Shown here piece after piece: positions 7,328 through 14,198 of a stretch of DNA of 17,558 bases. The translations under genes and the position numbers were made by a program. The notes below the pieces were generated by a model. That model searched no databases. It was not told the DNA's origin and was given only the letters and a program-made list of their open reading frames with translations. Each line of letters begins with the position of its first letter. The first letter of the stretch is position 1. Origin of the DNA: an uncultured Flavobacteriales bacterium (GTDB taxonomy: Bacteria; Bacteroidota; Bacteroidia; Palsa-965); contig CAMLEF010000055.1 of NCBI GenBank assembly GCA_946478675.1, positions 1-17,558 of the forward strand, written 5' to 3'.

Positions 7328-7793
7328 AAATCACGCCCGGCACCAGCACCTTCTTCACCCGGTTCCCGGTATCGCAGAAAATATTGAGGTAATAAATGCC
7401 CGTCGGTAATCCGCGCGTATCGAGCTGGAATTGTATGCGCGTGACATTCGGGAAAGCGTTCACGTAAAAAAGATTCCCGAAACGATCGAACAGCTGCACA
7501 TACATCGTCCCCTGCGTTTTCAGCATTGCGTCCACGTCGATATGATCGTAAGGCGGATTCGGAGTAAAGCTGAAATCGACTTCATCGCAGATCCCGTAGA
7601 ACCACGTCGTCAACCCCGCGTTGCGCGAATAACAATCGTTCTGGTAAGTCACCCCGTTGCAGCCGCAAACCGGCTCCCACTGCGGATCGCAATAAGCGCC
7701 ATACTGCACATGCGAGCTGTCGATACACTGCGCCGGCAACCGCAGCAAGGAGACGCAACATACGAAGACAACAACCAGCAGCGTTCTTATCAT
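7326..7793 (-). CDS. Secreted Kazal-like protein with T9SS-type C-terminal sorting domain
   Basis: This 155-aa protein has a signal peptide (MIRTLLVVVFVCCVSLLRLPA, cleavage near residue 21). A Kazal-like domain follows at about residues 22-70, with six cysteines (23, 35, 43, 45, 54, 69) and the signature EPVCGCNGVTYQNDCY. Kazal domains inhibit serine proteases through a loop before the third-fourth Cys pair; whether this one inhibits anything is unknown. Residues 72-152 (FSFTPNPPYDHIDVD ... RGLPTGIYYLNIFCDTGNRV) look like a type A sorting domain for the type IX secretion system, which would send it across the outer membrane. A secreted or surface-held protease inhibitor is the best guess. Confidence 0.85.
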   Translation of the reverse strand: MIRTLLVVVFVCCVSLLRLPAQCIDSSHVQYGAYCDPQWEPVCGCNGVTYQNDCYSRNAGLTTWFYGICDEVDFSFTPNPPYDHIDVDAMLKTQGTMYVQLFDRFGNLFYVNAFPNVTRIQFQLDTRGLPTGIYYLNIFCDTGNRVKKVLVPGVI

Positions 7794-7880
7794 AACCTTA
7801 AAGGTAAGGATTACGAGGGGAGTAATAATTCAGTGGGCGAGGGTGATTTGTTAAAAGGTAATTGTGAATTCCCGGGGAAA

Positions 7881-7923
7881 TGTTGCGTGTTGCGGAGGTG
7901 CGAGGTGCGAAGGTGCGGGTTGC
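7881..7923. repeat. 43-bp direct repeat, copy 1 (GGTGCGA words)
   Basis: This 43-bp block, starting TGTTGCGTGTTGCGGAGG, is identical to 8925-8967. It is made of variants of GGTGCGA and continues less exactly to about 7950. The preceding AATTGTGAATTCCCG also resembles the flank of the other copy (AATTGTGATTCCCG). It lies just downstream of the TauE/SafE gene. Apart from this array the 7794-7967 gap shows nothing I can name. Confidence 0.9.
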
Positions 7924-7967
7924 GGGGGTGCGGAGATACGCGGTGCGAAGGATGGGATAAAAGAAAG

Positions 7968-8732
7968 TCAATGACGGATCGAATAAAAAAGATCGAATGC
8001 GCCGAATAAAACAAGCATGAAGGCGAACACACGCTCAAGCCGCTCGTTTTCCATTTTAAGGGCAAGACGCGCGCCGAGATAGGAAAAGGGAATGGCGCTG
8101 CAGGAAAGGATCAGCACGATCAGCCAGTCGATATGCCCGAGATACCAGTGCGTGATCGTGCCGGGAATACCCAGTATTGCAGAAACGACCAGGCTGCTGG
8201 CCAGCGCATTTTTTACCGGCATGCGGAAAACGCGGATAAATAACGGGCCGTACAAAACACCACCGCTGTTCGCCAACAATCCCGAGAGCAAGCCGACACT
8301 CGTCGATACCAGCAGCAGCTTCCAGAATGGCACTTGCGATTCCAGCTCGCCTGGTTCCGGTGGCAGATCGGGCCGGATGAAAAAAGAAAGGCCGAGCACC
8401 AGCACGAAGACAGCCGTCATCATCATCAGCGCGTTCCCTTTGAATGAATTGCTGAAGAAAGAACCCGCCACTGTCGGTGGAATACCCAGCAAGACCGTAT
8501 ACAGCACCACGCGCTTGTTGACCAGCTTCTGTTCGCGATAAGCGTAGGATGCGACAAGCGTGGACGGCAGCGTAGCAGGAAGCGGCGAGGCCAGCGCGGA
8601 AAATGGATTTACATGCGCAAAGATCTGCAGGCTAGGCGTAGTGATGGCACTACCGCCTTTTCCTAAAAGGCCCGAAAGGAAGCCAACGGCCGCCCCGGTG
8701 CCAGCAATGATCCCGCATTCCGTCCAGGTCAT
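7968..8732 (-). CDS. TauE/SafE family membrane exporter
   Basis: From ATG 8732 the protein is 254 aa, the usual size for TauE/SafE, with about eight helices in two related halves. The first half has VGFLSGLLGKGGSAITTPSL and SPLPATLPSTLVASYAYRE. The second has VGLLSGLLANSGGVLYGPLF and NALASSLVVSAILGIPGT. Family members export small organic sulfonates or sulfite-like anions, but the substrate here cannot be inferred. A longer frame begins with GTG at 8873, adding 47 residues with one extra hydrophobic stretch (WFLWSCYLYSIGLALSACAA). Its codon use is not clearly non-coding, so the start is uncertain. The gene is bracketed by two identical 43-bp repeats. Confidence 0.88.
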   Translation of the reverse strand: MTWTECGIIAGTGAAVGFLSGLLGKGGSAITTPSLQIFAHVNPFSALASPLPATLPSTLVASYAYREQKLVNKRVVLYTVLLGIPPTVAGSFFSNSFKGNALMMMTAVFVLVLGLSFFIRPDLPPEPGELESQVPFWKLLLVSTSVGLLSGLLANSGGVLYGPLFIRVFRMPVKNALASSLVVSAILGIPGTITHWYLGHIDWLIVLILSCSAIPFSYLGARLALKMENERLERVFAFMLVLFGAFDLFYSIRH

Positions 8733-8924
8733 AAAAAAGTTGTTCAGGAAGATCGCGGCACATGCGGATAGCGCCAGTCCGATGCTATAAAGATAGCAAG
8801 ACCAGAGAAACCAGCGCCAATACGCCTCTGCGCAGCTGAAGCAAACGTCCCGAACCTGGTTTTGCGCGCTCACTGTGAAGCCCTACGTAAGTTGCGAAGC
8901 CCCGCAATTGTGATTCCCGTGTAG

Positions 8925-8967
8925 TGTTGCGTGTTGCGGAGGTGCGAGGTGCGAAGGTGCGGGTTGC
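8925..8967. repeat. 43-bp direct repeat, copy 2 (GGTGCGA words)
   Basis: Identical to 7881-7923 and in the same orientation, 1,044 bp apart. It lies upstream of the TauE/SafE gene, inside the 8733-9173 region. That region otherwise holds only the alternative TauE N-terminal codons (8733-8873), the CTTAAGTG repeat at 9014 and no gene I can support. Confidence 0.9.
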
Positions 8968-9013
8968 AGTGGTGCGGCTGTGAAGCACGCTTACTCCGAT
9001 GGCTATCGGAGGC

Positions 9014-9034
9014 CCTTAAGTGTCTTAAGTGGTT
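9014..9034. repeat. 21-bp CTTAAGTG repeat, copy 1
   Basis: The 21 bases CCTTAAGTGTCTTAAGTGG plus TT are identical to 17405-17425, more than 8 kb away. The unit is two variants of CTTAAGTG. A small hairpin, CCTCCGATAGCC / CCGATGGCTATCGG-like, lies just before it at about 8996-9012. Confidence 0.8.
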
Positions 9035-9173
9035 CCCCAAAGCGCGCAGCCCCCGATCGGAATGCATTCGTTCCTGTTAAAAGTTGTTTAGCCCTTCCTG
9101 CCAACACCATCCATCGACTACCTTCCCGTCTCATAACTTCCCGATGCAGCACCCCTACTTCACCCCGAAGCTC

Positions 9174-9917
9174 ATGCGTCTCTTCATCGGCTTGCTGCTG
9201 CTCCTCTCCTGCTCTTCCAACGGAAAGAAAAAATCCGTGCACGACAATGCACGCGCCACCTTCGAACAACAGCTCGCGAAAAAAAGCGCCGTTGAAGTCG
9301 ATACCACTTACGCCGTGCTCTGCCGCAACCTCGACCGCAGCCGCCTGCAGCTGAAAAAAGAATGGAACAAATCTTCCGATAAAACAGCCCGCGAAGCCGT
9401 GCTCGCCAAAGCAAGAAAGCTGCTTTACACTACACTTTCCGATTCGCTGTTCGTCTGCTGGTACGGCACGAAGTGGGATTTCAACGGCACCACCTCCTGC
9501 CCGCGACAAGGCAACATCGCCTGCGGATATTTCGTCACGACGGTTTTACAACAAGCCGGCTTTCCGCTCGATCGTGTGTATCTCGCACAACAAGCTTCCT
9601 CGACGATGATCAAAGCGCTTTGTCCTGCGGAAAAAATTAAAACCGTCAGCAACCACCAGCAGAAAAAGCTCACCGATCATCTTCGCTCGCGCCCCGACGG
9701 CATTTTTATTCTCGGCCTCGACAAGCACACCGGCTTCGTCGTGAAAGAAGGCGACAGCCTCGACTTCGTACACTCCAGCTTCTGGCCGCAGGGACACGTG
9801 GTGCGCGTTCCGCTTGAAAAATCGGAGATCGTGAAAGAAAGCAACTATTACGTTGCAGGCGAATTGCTCTTCAGCGACGAAACGATCCGCAAATGGATCA
9901 ACGGAGAAAAAATATAG
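9174..9917 (+). CDS. Lipoprotein with probable NlpC/P60-like cysteine-hydrolase fold
   Basis: From ATG 9174 the protein is 247 aa. It starts MRLFIGLLLLLSC, a lipoprotein signal with the lipid-bearing Cys at 13; the alternative ATG 9144 puts ten polar residues before it. After a charged helical linker comes WYGTKWDFNGTTSCPRQG, then GNIACGYFVTTVLQQAGF (Cys117), and later LGLDKHTGFVVKEGDSLDFV (His185) with HSS at 200-202. A Cys at the start of a helix and a His on a later strand is the NlpC/P60 layout, whose members cut peptidoglycan peptides. The family call is from motif shape only. It converges on the SpoIIE gene across a long hairpin at 9917-9986. Confidence 0.78.
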   Translation: MRLFIGLLLLLSCSSNGKKKSVHDNARATFEQQLAKKSAVEVDTTYAVLCRNLDRSRLQLKKEWNKSSDKTAREAVLAKARKLLYTTLSDSLFVCWYGTKWDFNGTTSCPRQGNIACGYFVTTVLQQAGFPLDRVYLAQQASSTMIKALCPAEKIKTVSNHQQKKLTDHLRSRPDGIFILGLDKHTGFVVKEGDSLDFVHSSFWPQGHVVRVPLEKSEIVKESNYYVAGELLFSDETIRKWINGEKI

Positions 9918-9986
9918 TTGGGAGTTCAGAGTTGGGAGTTCGGAGTTATCGCAAACACTCCGAACTCCTGGCTCCAAACTCCCAAC
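9917..9986. repeat. GGAGTTCGG-type long hairpin between convergent genes
   Basis: The 30-base arms 9917-9946 and 9957-9986 pair at 25 of 30 positions (outer GTTGGGAGTT and inner GGAGTTCGGAGT perfect), with a 10-nt loop. It fills the whole gap between two convergent stops (9917 and 9993). It shares the word GGAGTTCGGAGT with 1225-1298. It is a good candidate for a terminator acting in both directions (inference). Confidence 0.88.
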
Positions 9987-9992
9987 TCCTGT

Positions 9993-11006
9993 CTAAACCT
10001 TCACGCCGATCAGCAGCATATCGTCCGTTTGTGAATTGCCGCCCATCCAATCGGCAATCACCTGCTCCACTTTCACGCGCTGTGATGCGGATTCGAGCGG
10101 GTGAATATCGCGCACGAGATTGCGCACCTGCTCCTTGCGGAATTTTTTTCCTTCCGTGCCGCCGAACTGATCCGCGATGCCGTCGCTGCCGAGGTAAAAA
10201 CCATCGCCTGCTGCCAGCGTGAACGAATGCGTAGGCGGCGGCGACGTCACATGCTCCTGGATGGAACCGACGGTGCATTTCGCCGGCTTGACTTCTTCGA
10301 GATTTCCATTGCGCAAAATGTACAGCGGCATTCCGGCGCCGGCATACTCGAGCGTTTGTGTCTTCGGATCGAAAACGCAAAGCCCGACTTCCATGCCGTC
10401 GTTTAATTCGTTCTGCGGGCGCTGCTGGCCGAGTGTTCTTTTGACTTCCGCATTCATCGCATCGAGCAGCACGGAAGGATTCGCGCTTCCTGTTTTTTCG
10501 ATGACGTGACGCAGCGCGTTATTACCAATGAACGTAAGGAACGCGCCGGGAACGCCGTGCCCCGTACAGTCGACTGCAGCGATCACGATCTTTCCGTTGC
10601 TTTCTTCCACGAAATAAAAATCACCGCTCACGATATCGCGCGGGCGCAGGAAGAAAAAACTTTTCGGCAGCAACGAACGCAGCGTTTCGCTTTCGGGCTT
10701 CAGCGCTTCCTGCATGCGGCTGGCGTAACGGATGCTGTCGAGGATGTCTTTGTTCTGCTCTTCGATGATTGCTTTTTGCTTCTGCAGTTCTTCGGCTGTT
10801 CGTTTTTTCAAACGATATCGGCTCCACGCGATGATCGCCAGCACGATGGCCGCTCCGAAAATGGCGAAGTAATAATTGCGGTGAATGCGGGAATAACAAA
10901 TGAATTCCTGGTCGCCATCACCGAAAATCGTATTCCAGAATCCTGCGCCGGCGAAGAGCGGAACGGTAATGCTCCAGGCGGCCAACAACATGATCAATCG
11001 TTTCAT
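9993..11006 (-). CDS. Membrane-anchored SpoIIE/RsbU-type serine phosphatase
   Basis: This 337-aa protein starts with a signal-like segment (residues 3-20), has a membrane helix at about 45-62 (YYFAIFGAAIVLAIIAW) and a coiled-coil linker to about residue 105. The PP2C-like SpoIIE domain then shows its metal-binding motifs in order: RPRDIVSGDFY (Asp129), AAVDCTGHGVPGAF (Asp146), YLGSDGIADQFGG (Asp275) and QTDDMLLIG (Asp328/329). Such enzymes dephosphorylate anti-sigma-factor antagonists or related regulators. There is no TPR, PAS or other sensor domain, although many Bacteroidota relatives carry long TPR arrays in front. No STAS or anti-sigma kinase gene is nearby. It is divergent from the glycosylase gene, with 39 bp between starts. 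Confidence 0.92.
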   Translation of the reverse strand: MKRLIMLLAAWSITVPLFAGAGFWNTIFGDGDQEFICYSRIHRNYYFAIFGAAIVLAIIAWSRYRLKKRTAEELQKQKAIIEEQNKDILDSIRYASRMQEALKPESETLRSLLPKSFFFLRPRDIVSGDFYFVEESNGKIVIAAVDCTGHGVPGAFLTFIGNNALRHVIEKTGSANPSVLLDAMNAEVKRTLGQQRPQNELNDGMEVGLCVFDPKTQTLEYAGAGMPLYILRNGNLEEVKPAKCTVGSIQEHVTSPPPTHSFTLAAGDGFYLGSDGIADQFGGTEGKKFRKEQVRNLVRDIHPLESASQRVKVEQVIADWMGGNSQTDDMLLIGVKV

Positions 11007-11022
11007 TGGCGAATATTTCCCC

Positions 11023-11030
11023 TAATTTAG
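11023..11030. promoter_or_regulatory. Possible shared -7 element in the SpoIIE/glycosylase divergent gap
   Basis: The 39-bp gap contains the palindrome CTAATTTAG at 11022-11030. It reads TAATTTAG or TAAATTAG, five of six fixed positions of TAnnTTTG, on both strands. It could serve both genes, but spacing to either start is very short and no -33 element is clear. Confidence 0.2.
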
Positions 11031-11045
11031 TTTTTCGCAGAACAG

Positions 11046-12257
11046 ATGAAGAAAAAATCCGCCGACAAACCGTTGCTCCTCGACCGCGCCACCGCCGTCG
11101 CCATCGCGTTATCCGCACAGGGGCTCGATCGCAGCGCGGCGTTCGGCAAAGGGAAAAAAGGCGCGCTGGAAACGATCCGCCATCTCGGTTACGTGCAGCT
11201 CGACACGCTGGCCGTCGTGGCCCGCGCGCATCATCATACGCTCTGGTCGCGCACGAAAGATTATTCCGAAGAAATGCTCAACACGCTGATGCGTGACAAA
11301 ACCATCTTCGAATACTGGAGCCACGCCGCCGCGTATTTACCGATGGAAGATTTCCGTTTCAGCCTCGTGCGCAAGCAGGAATTTCTCAACGGCCGATCGC
11401 ACTGGTTCCAGAAGGACAAGAAAGTGATGAAGTACGTGCTCGACCGCATCCGCGCGGAAGGGCCGCTGCAGTCGAAAGATTTCGAAACCGATCGCGCGCG
11501 CGGCAGCTGGTTCGACTGGAAACCGGCGAAGATCGCGCTGGAGCAATTGTTCCAGGACGGAACGCTCATGGTGACGGAGCGCAAAGGCTTCCAGAAAATC
11601 TACGACCTCGCCGACCGCGTCATTCCTGCGGGCATCGACACGACGGTGCCGACGAAAGAAGAATTTGCAGAACATCTCGTGCGCTCCACGTTGCGCGCAC
11701 ACGGCATCGCTTCGCTGAAAGACATGACGCACCTCCGCCGCGGCATGCTCCCGCACGTTACGAAAGCGCTGCAGCGATTAGTAAAAGAGGGAACAATTCT
11801 CCGTGCGGAAATTGAAAATGTAAAAGGTGAATTTTATCTCGAGAAAAAAACGATCGCCGGTCACCGCTTCAACGATCATCCCGAAGACGCGCTGATCCTT
11901 TCGCCGTTCGACAATGCCGTCATTCGCCGCGAGCGTTTGCAGCAATTGTTTGATTATGACTATACGATCGAATGTTATTTGCCGGAGCCGAAACGGAAAT
12001 TCGGTTATTTCTGTCTGCCGGTTTTGTACAAAGGAAATTTCATCGGCCGCTTCGATCCGAAAGCCGACCGCGCGACGAAAACGTTCATCGTAAAAAAATT
12101 CTATCTCGAAAATCCGCCGCAGCAGATGGACGAATTTCTCCACGCGTTCGCCGCCACGCTGAAAAGCTTCGCGGCGTTCAATGGCTGTGAGAAGATCGTG
12201 GTGGAGAAAGTTTTCCCGGCGAAATATGCCGCAGCAATAAAACGAGCGCTGAAATGA
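11046..12257 (+). CDS. YcaQ/AlkX-type DNA glycosylase (HTH_42 family)
   Basis: This 403-aa protein matches the winged-helix HTH_42 family, whose studied members (E. coli YcaQ, Streptomyces AlkZ) remove bulky alkylated bases and unhook interstrand crosslinks. The N-terminal segment has IRHLGYVQLDTLAVVARAHH; QLD at residues 51-53 fits the Q-x-D motif I recall for the YcaQ subgroup (AlkZ has Q-x-Q). Other family blocks are FEYWSHAAAYLPMEDF, the wing region with HGIASLKDM, and near the end ALILSPFDNAVIRRERL, PEPKRKFGYFCLPVLYKG and IGRFDPKADR. Length fits the family. It converges on cystathionine beta-synthase. Expected role: repair of alkylation or crosslink damage. Confidence 0.92.
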   Translation: MKKKSADKPLLLDRATAVAIALSAQGLDRSAAFGKGKKGALETIRHLGYVQLDTLAVVARAHHHTLWSRTKDYSEEMLNTLMRDKTIFEYWSHAAAYLPMEDFRFSLVRKQEFLNGRSHWFQKDKKVMKYVLDRIRAEGPLQSKDFETDRARGSWFDWKPAKIALEQLFQDGTLMVTERKGFQKIYDLADRVIPAGIDTTVPTKEEFAEHLVRSTLRAHGIASLKDMTHLRRGMLPHVTKALQRLVKEGTILRAEIENVKGEFYLEKKTIAGHRFNDHPEDALILSPFDNAVIRRERLQQLFDYDYTIECYLPEPKRKFGYFCLPVLYKGNFIGRFDPKADRATKTFIVKKFYLENPPQQMDEFLHAFAATLKSFAAFNGCEKIVVEKVFPAKYAAAIKRALK

Positions 12258-12259
12258 TG

Positions 12260-12313
12260 AACCACGGAGACACGTGGACACGGAGTTCTCTGTGCCTCCG
12301 TGTCTCCGTGGTT
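12260..12313. repeat. CACGGAGACA-type hairpin between convergent genes
   Basis: AACCACGGAGACACG at 12260-12274 pairs perfectly with CGTGTCTCCGTGGTT at 12299-12313. Further copies of the word (GGACACGGAG, GCCTCCG) lie in the loop. It fills the gap between the stops at 12257 and 12321. A T-rich stretch follows on the plus strand, so it could terminate the glycosylase transcript and perhaps the opposing one. Confidence 0.88.
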
Positions 12314-12320
12314 TAATTTT

Positions 12321-13700
12321 CTAACACAGCGCTTTGATGATGTCGTGGCGCGTGATGATGAACGTTTCGTCCGTTTTGAAATCGCGCACGAGCACCGCAG
12401 GGCTTTCCGGCGTGATCATCGGCGAAAGATCTTCTACCGGCGTAGAGATGTCGACGAACGGGAAAGCGGGCTGCATGATCGAGTCCACCGCTTTCGTTTT
12501 GTTTTCCGGGTTGTGCACGAGACATTCGAAGAGCAGTTGCTCGTTGATCGAACCGACGATTCGTCCCCCTTGCGTGACCGGCATTTGCGAGAAATCGTTT
12601 TCGCTCATGATGCGCACGGCTTTTTCGAGCGGCTCGTTCGTTTCGATGGAACGCAGCTTGCCGTGCTTCATCGTTGCGACGATATCTTTCGCGGTCTGGC
12701 CTTTGCGATCGAGGAAACCTTTTTCGCGCATCCAGTCGTCGTTGAACATTTTGCCGAGATAGCGCGTGCCGTGGTCATGAAAAATGATCACCACCACGTC
12801 GTCTTCTTTCAGTTTCGGTGCGAGCTGCACAAGCCCGGCCATTGCTGAACCTGCGGAGTTGCCGGCGAAAATGCCTTCTTCTTTCGTGATGCGGCGCGTC
12901 ATGACGGCAGCATCTTTATCCGTTACTTTTTCGAAGAGATCGATGATGTTGAAATCAACGTTCTGCGGCAGGAAATCTTCACCGATACCTTCCGTGATGT
13001 ACGGATAGATCTCGTTCTTATCGAAGATGCCGGTCTCTTTGTATTTCTTGAAAACGGAACCGTACGTATCGATGCCCCAGACTTTGATGTTGGGATTTTT
13101 CTCTTTCAAAAATTTGCCGGTGCCGCAGATCGTGCCGCCCGTTCCGACGCCAACCACGAGGTGCGTGATCTTTCCATCGGTCTGTTCCCAGATCTCCGGG
13201 CCGGTCTGCTCGTAATGCGCCTGCGAGTTGGAAAGGTTATCGTACTGGTTCGGCTTCCAGGAATTCGGCACGTCTTTTTCGAGACGCGAAGAAACCGAAT
13301 AATACGAACGCGGATCTTCCGGATCGACGTTCGTGGGGCACACGATCACTTCCGCGCCGAACGCACGCAGCGCATCGACTTTCTCTTTCGATTGCTTGTC
13401 GGTGGTCGTGAAGATGCATTTGTAGCCTTTGATGATGGCCGCAATCGCCAGGCCCATGCCGGTGTTGCCGGAAGTTCCTTCGATGATCGTTCCGCCCGGC
13501 TTAAGACGTCCGTCCTTCTCGGCATCTTCGATCATCTTGAGCGCCATGCGGTCTTTGATGGAATTGCCGGGGTTAAAGGTTTCCACCTTGGCGTACACTT
13601 TCGCTTTGGTGAGGCCTTTGGTAATGTTATTAATGCGCACAAGCGGCGTTTTGCCGATCGCACCAAGAATGTTGTCGAAGACGAGTTTATCGGGAGTCAC
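12321..13700 (-). CDS. cbs: Cystathionine beta-synthase with C-terminal CBS domains
   Basis: From the GTG at 13700 the protein is 459 aa. It is a fold-type II PLP enzyme: the lysine that binds PLP is in NPGNSIKDR (Lys49), the substrate loop is TSGNTG (76-81) and the phosphate loop is GVGTGGTICGTG. Blocks such as LKPGGTIIEGTSGNTGMGLA, VSSRLEKDVPNSW, ITEGIGEDFLP and FNDDWMREKGFLDRKG resemble animal cystathionine beta-synthase more than CysK. Two CBS motifs follow, from about residue 335 to the end. There is no N-terminal heme domain. It would condense serine with homocysteine to cystathionine in transsulfuration. No ATG fits the start, as VTPDKLVFDNILGAIGKTPL begins where relatives begin. The gene stands alone. 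Confidence 0.92.
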   Translation of the reverse strand: MTPDKLVFDNILGAIGKTPLVRINNITKGLTKAKVYAKVETFNPGNSIKDRMALKMIEDAEKDGRLKPGGTIIEGTSGNTGMGLAIAAIIKGYKCIFTTTDKQSKEKVDALRAFGAEVIVCPTNVDPEDPRSYYSVSSRLEKDVPNSWKPNQYDNLSNSQAHYEQTGPEIWEQTDGKITHLVVGVGTGGTICGTGKFLKEKNPNIKVWGIDTYGSVFKKYKETGIFDKNEIYPYITEGIGEDFLPQNVDFNIIDLFEKVTDKDAAVMTRRITKEEGIFAGNSAGSAMAGLVQLAPKLKEDDVVVIIFHDHGTRYLGKMFNDDWMREKGFLDRKGQTAKDIVATMKHGKLRSIETNEPLEKAVRIMSENDFSQMPVTQGGRIVGSINEQLLFECLVHNPENKTKAVDSIMQPAFPFVDISTPVEDLSPMITPESPAVLVRDFKTDETFIITRHDIIKALC

Positions 13701-13756
13701 TGGAATTGATTTTGAGAGGGCAAAGGTAAGGAGAATAGGGCGGTTTTCTGAGCCAC

Positions 13757-13803
13757 GCCCGCCTGAACGGAACGGGCAGGGAGACACGGGGGCACGGAGA
13801 ACG
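13757..13803. repeat. Short repeats upstream of cbs
   Basis: A small inverted repeat, GCCCG at 13757-13761 against CGGGC at 13773-13777, is followed by GGGAGACACGGGGGCACGGAGA (about 13778-13800). The latter uses the CACGGAGACA word of 12260-12313. Both lie in the cbs upstream region, 13701-13845. Confidence 0.5.
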
Positions 13804-13845
13804 CGTTATTGTAACACCTCTTCGGAATTCCATTGAGCAGATGGC

Positions 13846-14131
13846 CATTACCCGACCAGTGCCGCCCCTCCGGGGCTCGTTGCTCATACATTCCTGGGTT
13901 TGCTACGTGTGTCGTCCCTCCGGGACTATTCCGCAAACATCCAGATATTGTTCTCACATAAGGCAGGAGTTTAGCGCCCTGAAATCTGTCGGGCGAACAT
14001 CTATGGGTTTTTCTAATTGTGTCGTCCCTTCGGGACTATTTCGAACATAGAGCCCCGGAGGGGCGGCACAATTAGAAAAATCGATTCCATCAACATTGGA
14101 GCCCCGGAGGGGCGGCACTGGTCGGGTAATG
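13846..14131. repeat. REP-like palindrome cluster beside a Y1 transposase
   Basis: The gap contains five compact palindromes of two types. Type 1, GCCCC-3 nt-GGGGC, is at 13864-13876, 14052-14064 and 14101-14113. Type 2, GTCCC-3 nt-GGGAC, is at 13914-13926 and 14024-14036, both within GTGTCGTCCCTYCGGGACTA. The two ends, 13846-13878 and 14099-14131, form a perfect 33-bp inverted repeat. The cluster lies directly downstream of the transposase stop codon (14199), as REP sequences often flank RAYT genes. No real gene lies in 13701-14198. Confidence 0.88.
14008..14080. repeat. Nested inverted repeat with two hairpins (possible cruciform)
   Basis: TTTTTCTAATTGTG at 14008-14021 is the exact reverse complement of CACAATTAGAAAAA at 14067-14080. 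Inside lie one type 2 palindrome (14024-14036) and one type 1 palindrome (14052-14064). The result is a base stem carrying two hairpins, like a paired REP unit (BIME). Confidence 0.85.
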
Positions 14132-14198
14132 CGTAATTCCCCTTCAGAAATTTTTCTTCTCCCGTTTATGATTGCCTGGTGGATCCGTCATTTCCTAA

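Noticed and set aside
7431..8009. Plus-strand frame of 192 codons across the Kazal gene and repeat
   Set aside because: It is antisense to a well-supported gene and its end translates the GGTGCGA repeat.
8733..8873. N-terminal extension of the TauE/SafE protein from GTG 8873
   Set aside because: Not fully excluded. The family length and the ATG at 8732 favour the shorter form, but the extension has a hydrophobic stretch and ordinary codon use.
13697..13957. Short minus-strand frames over the cbs upstream region and REP cluster
   Set aside because: They only translate palindromes and repeats, with no domain or plausible start context.
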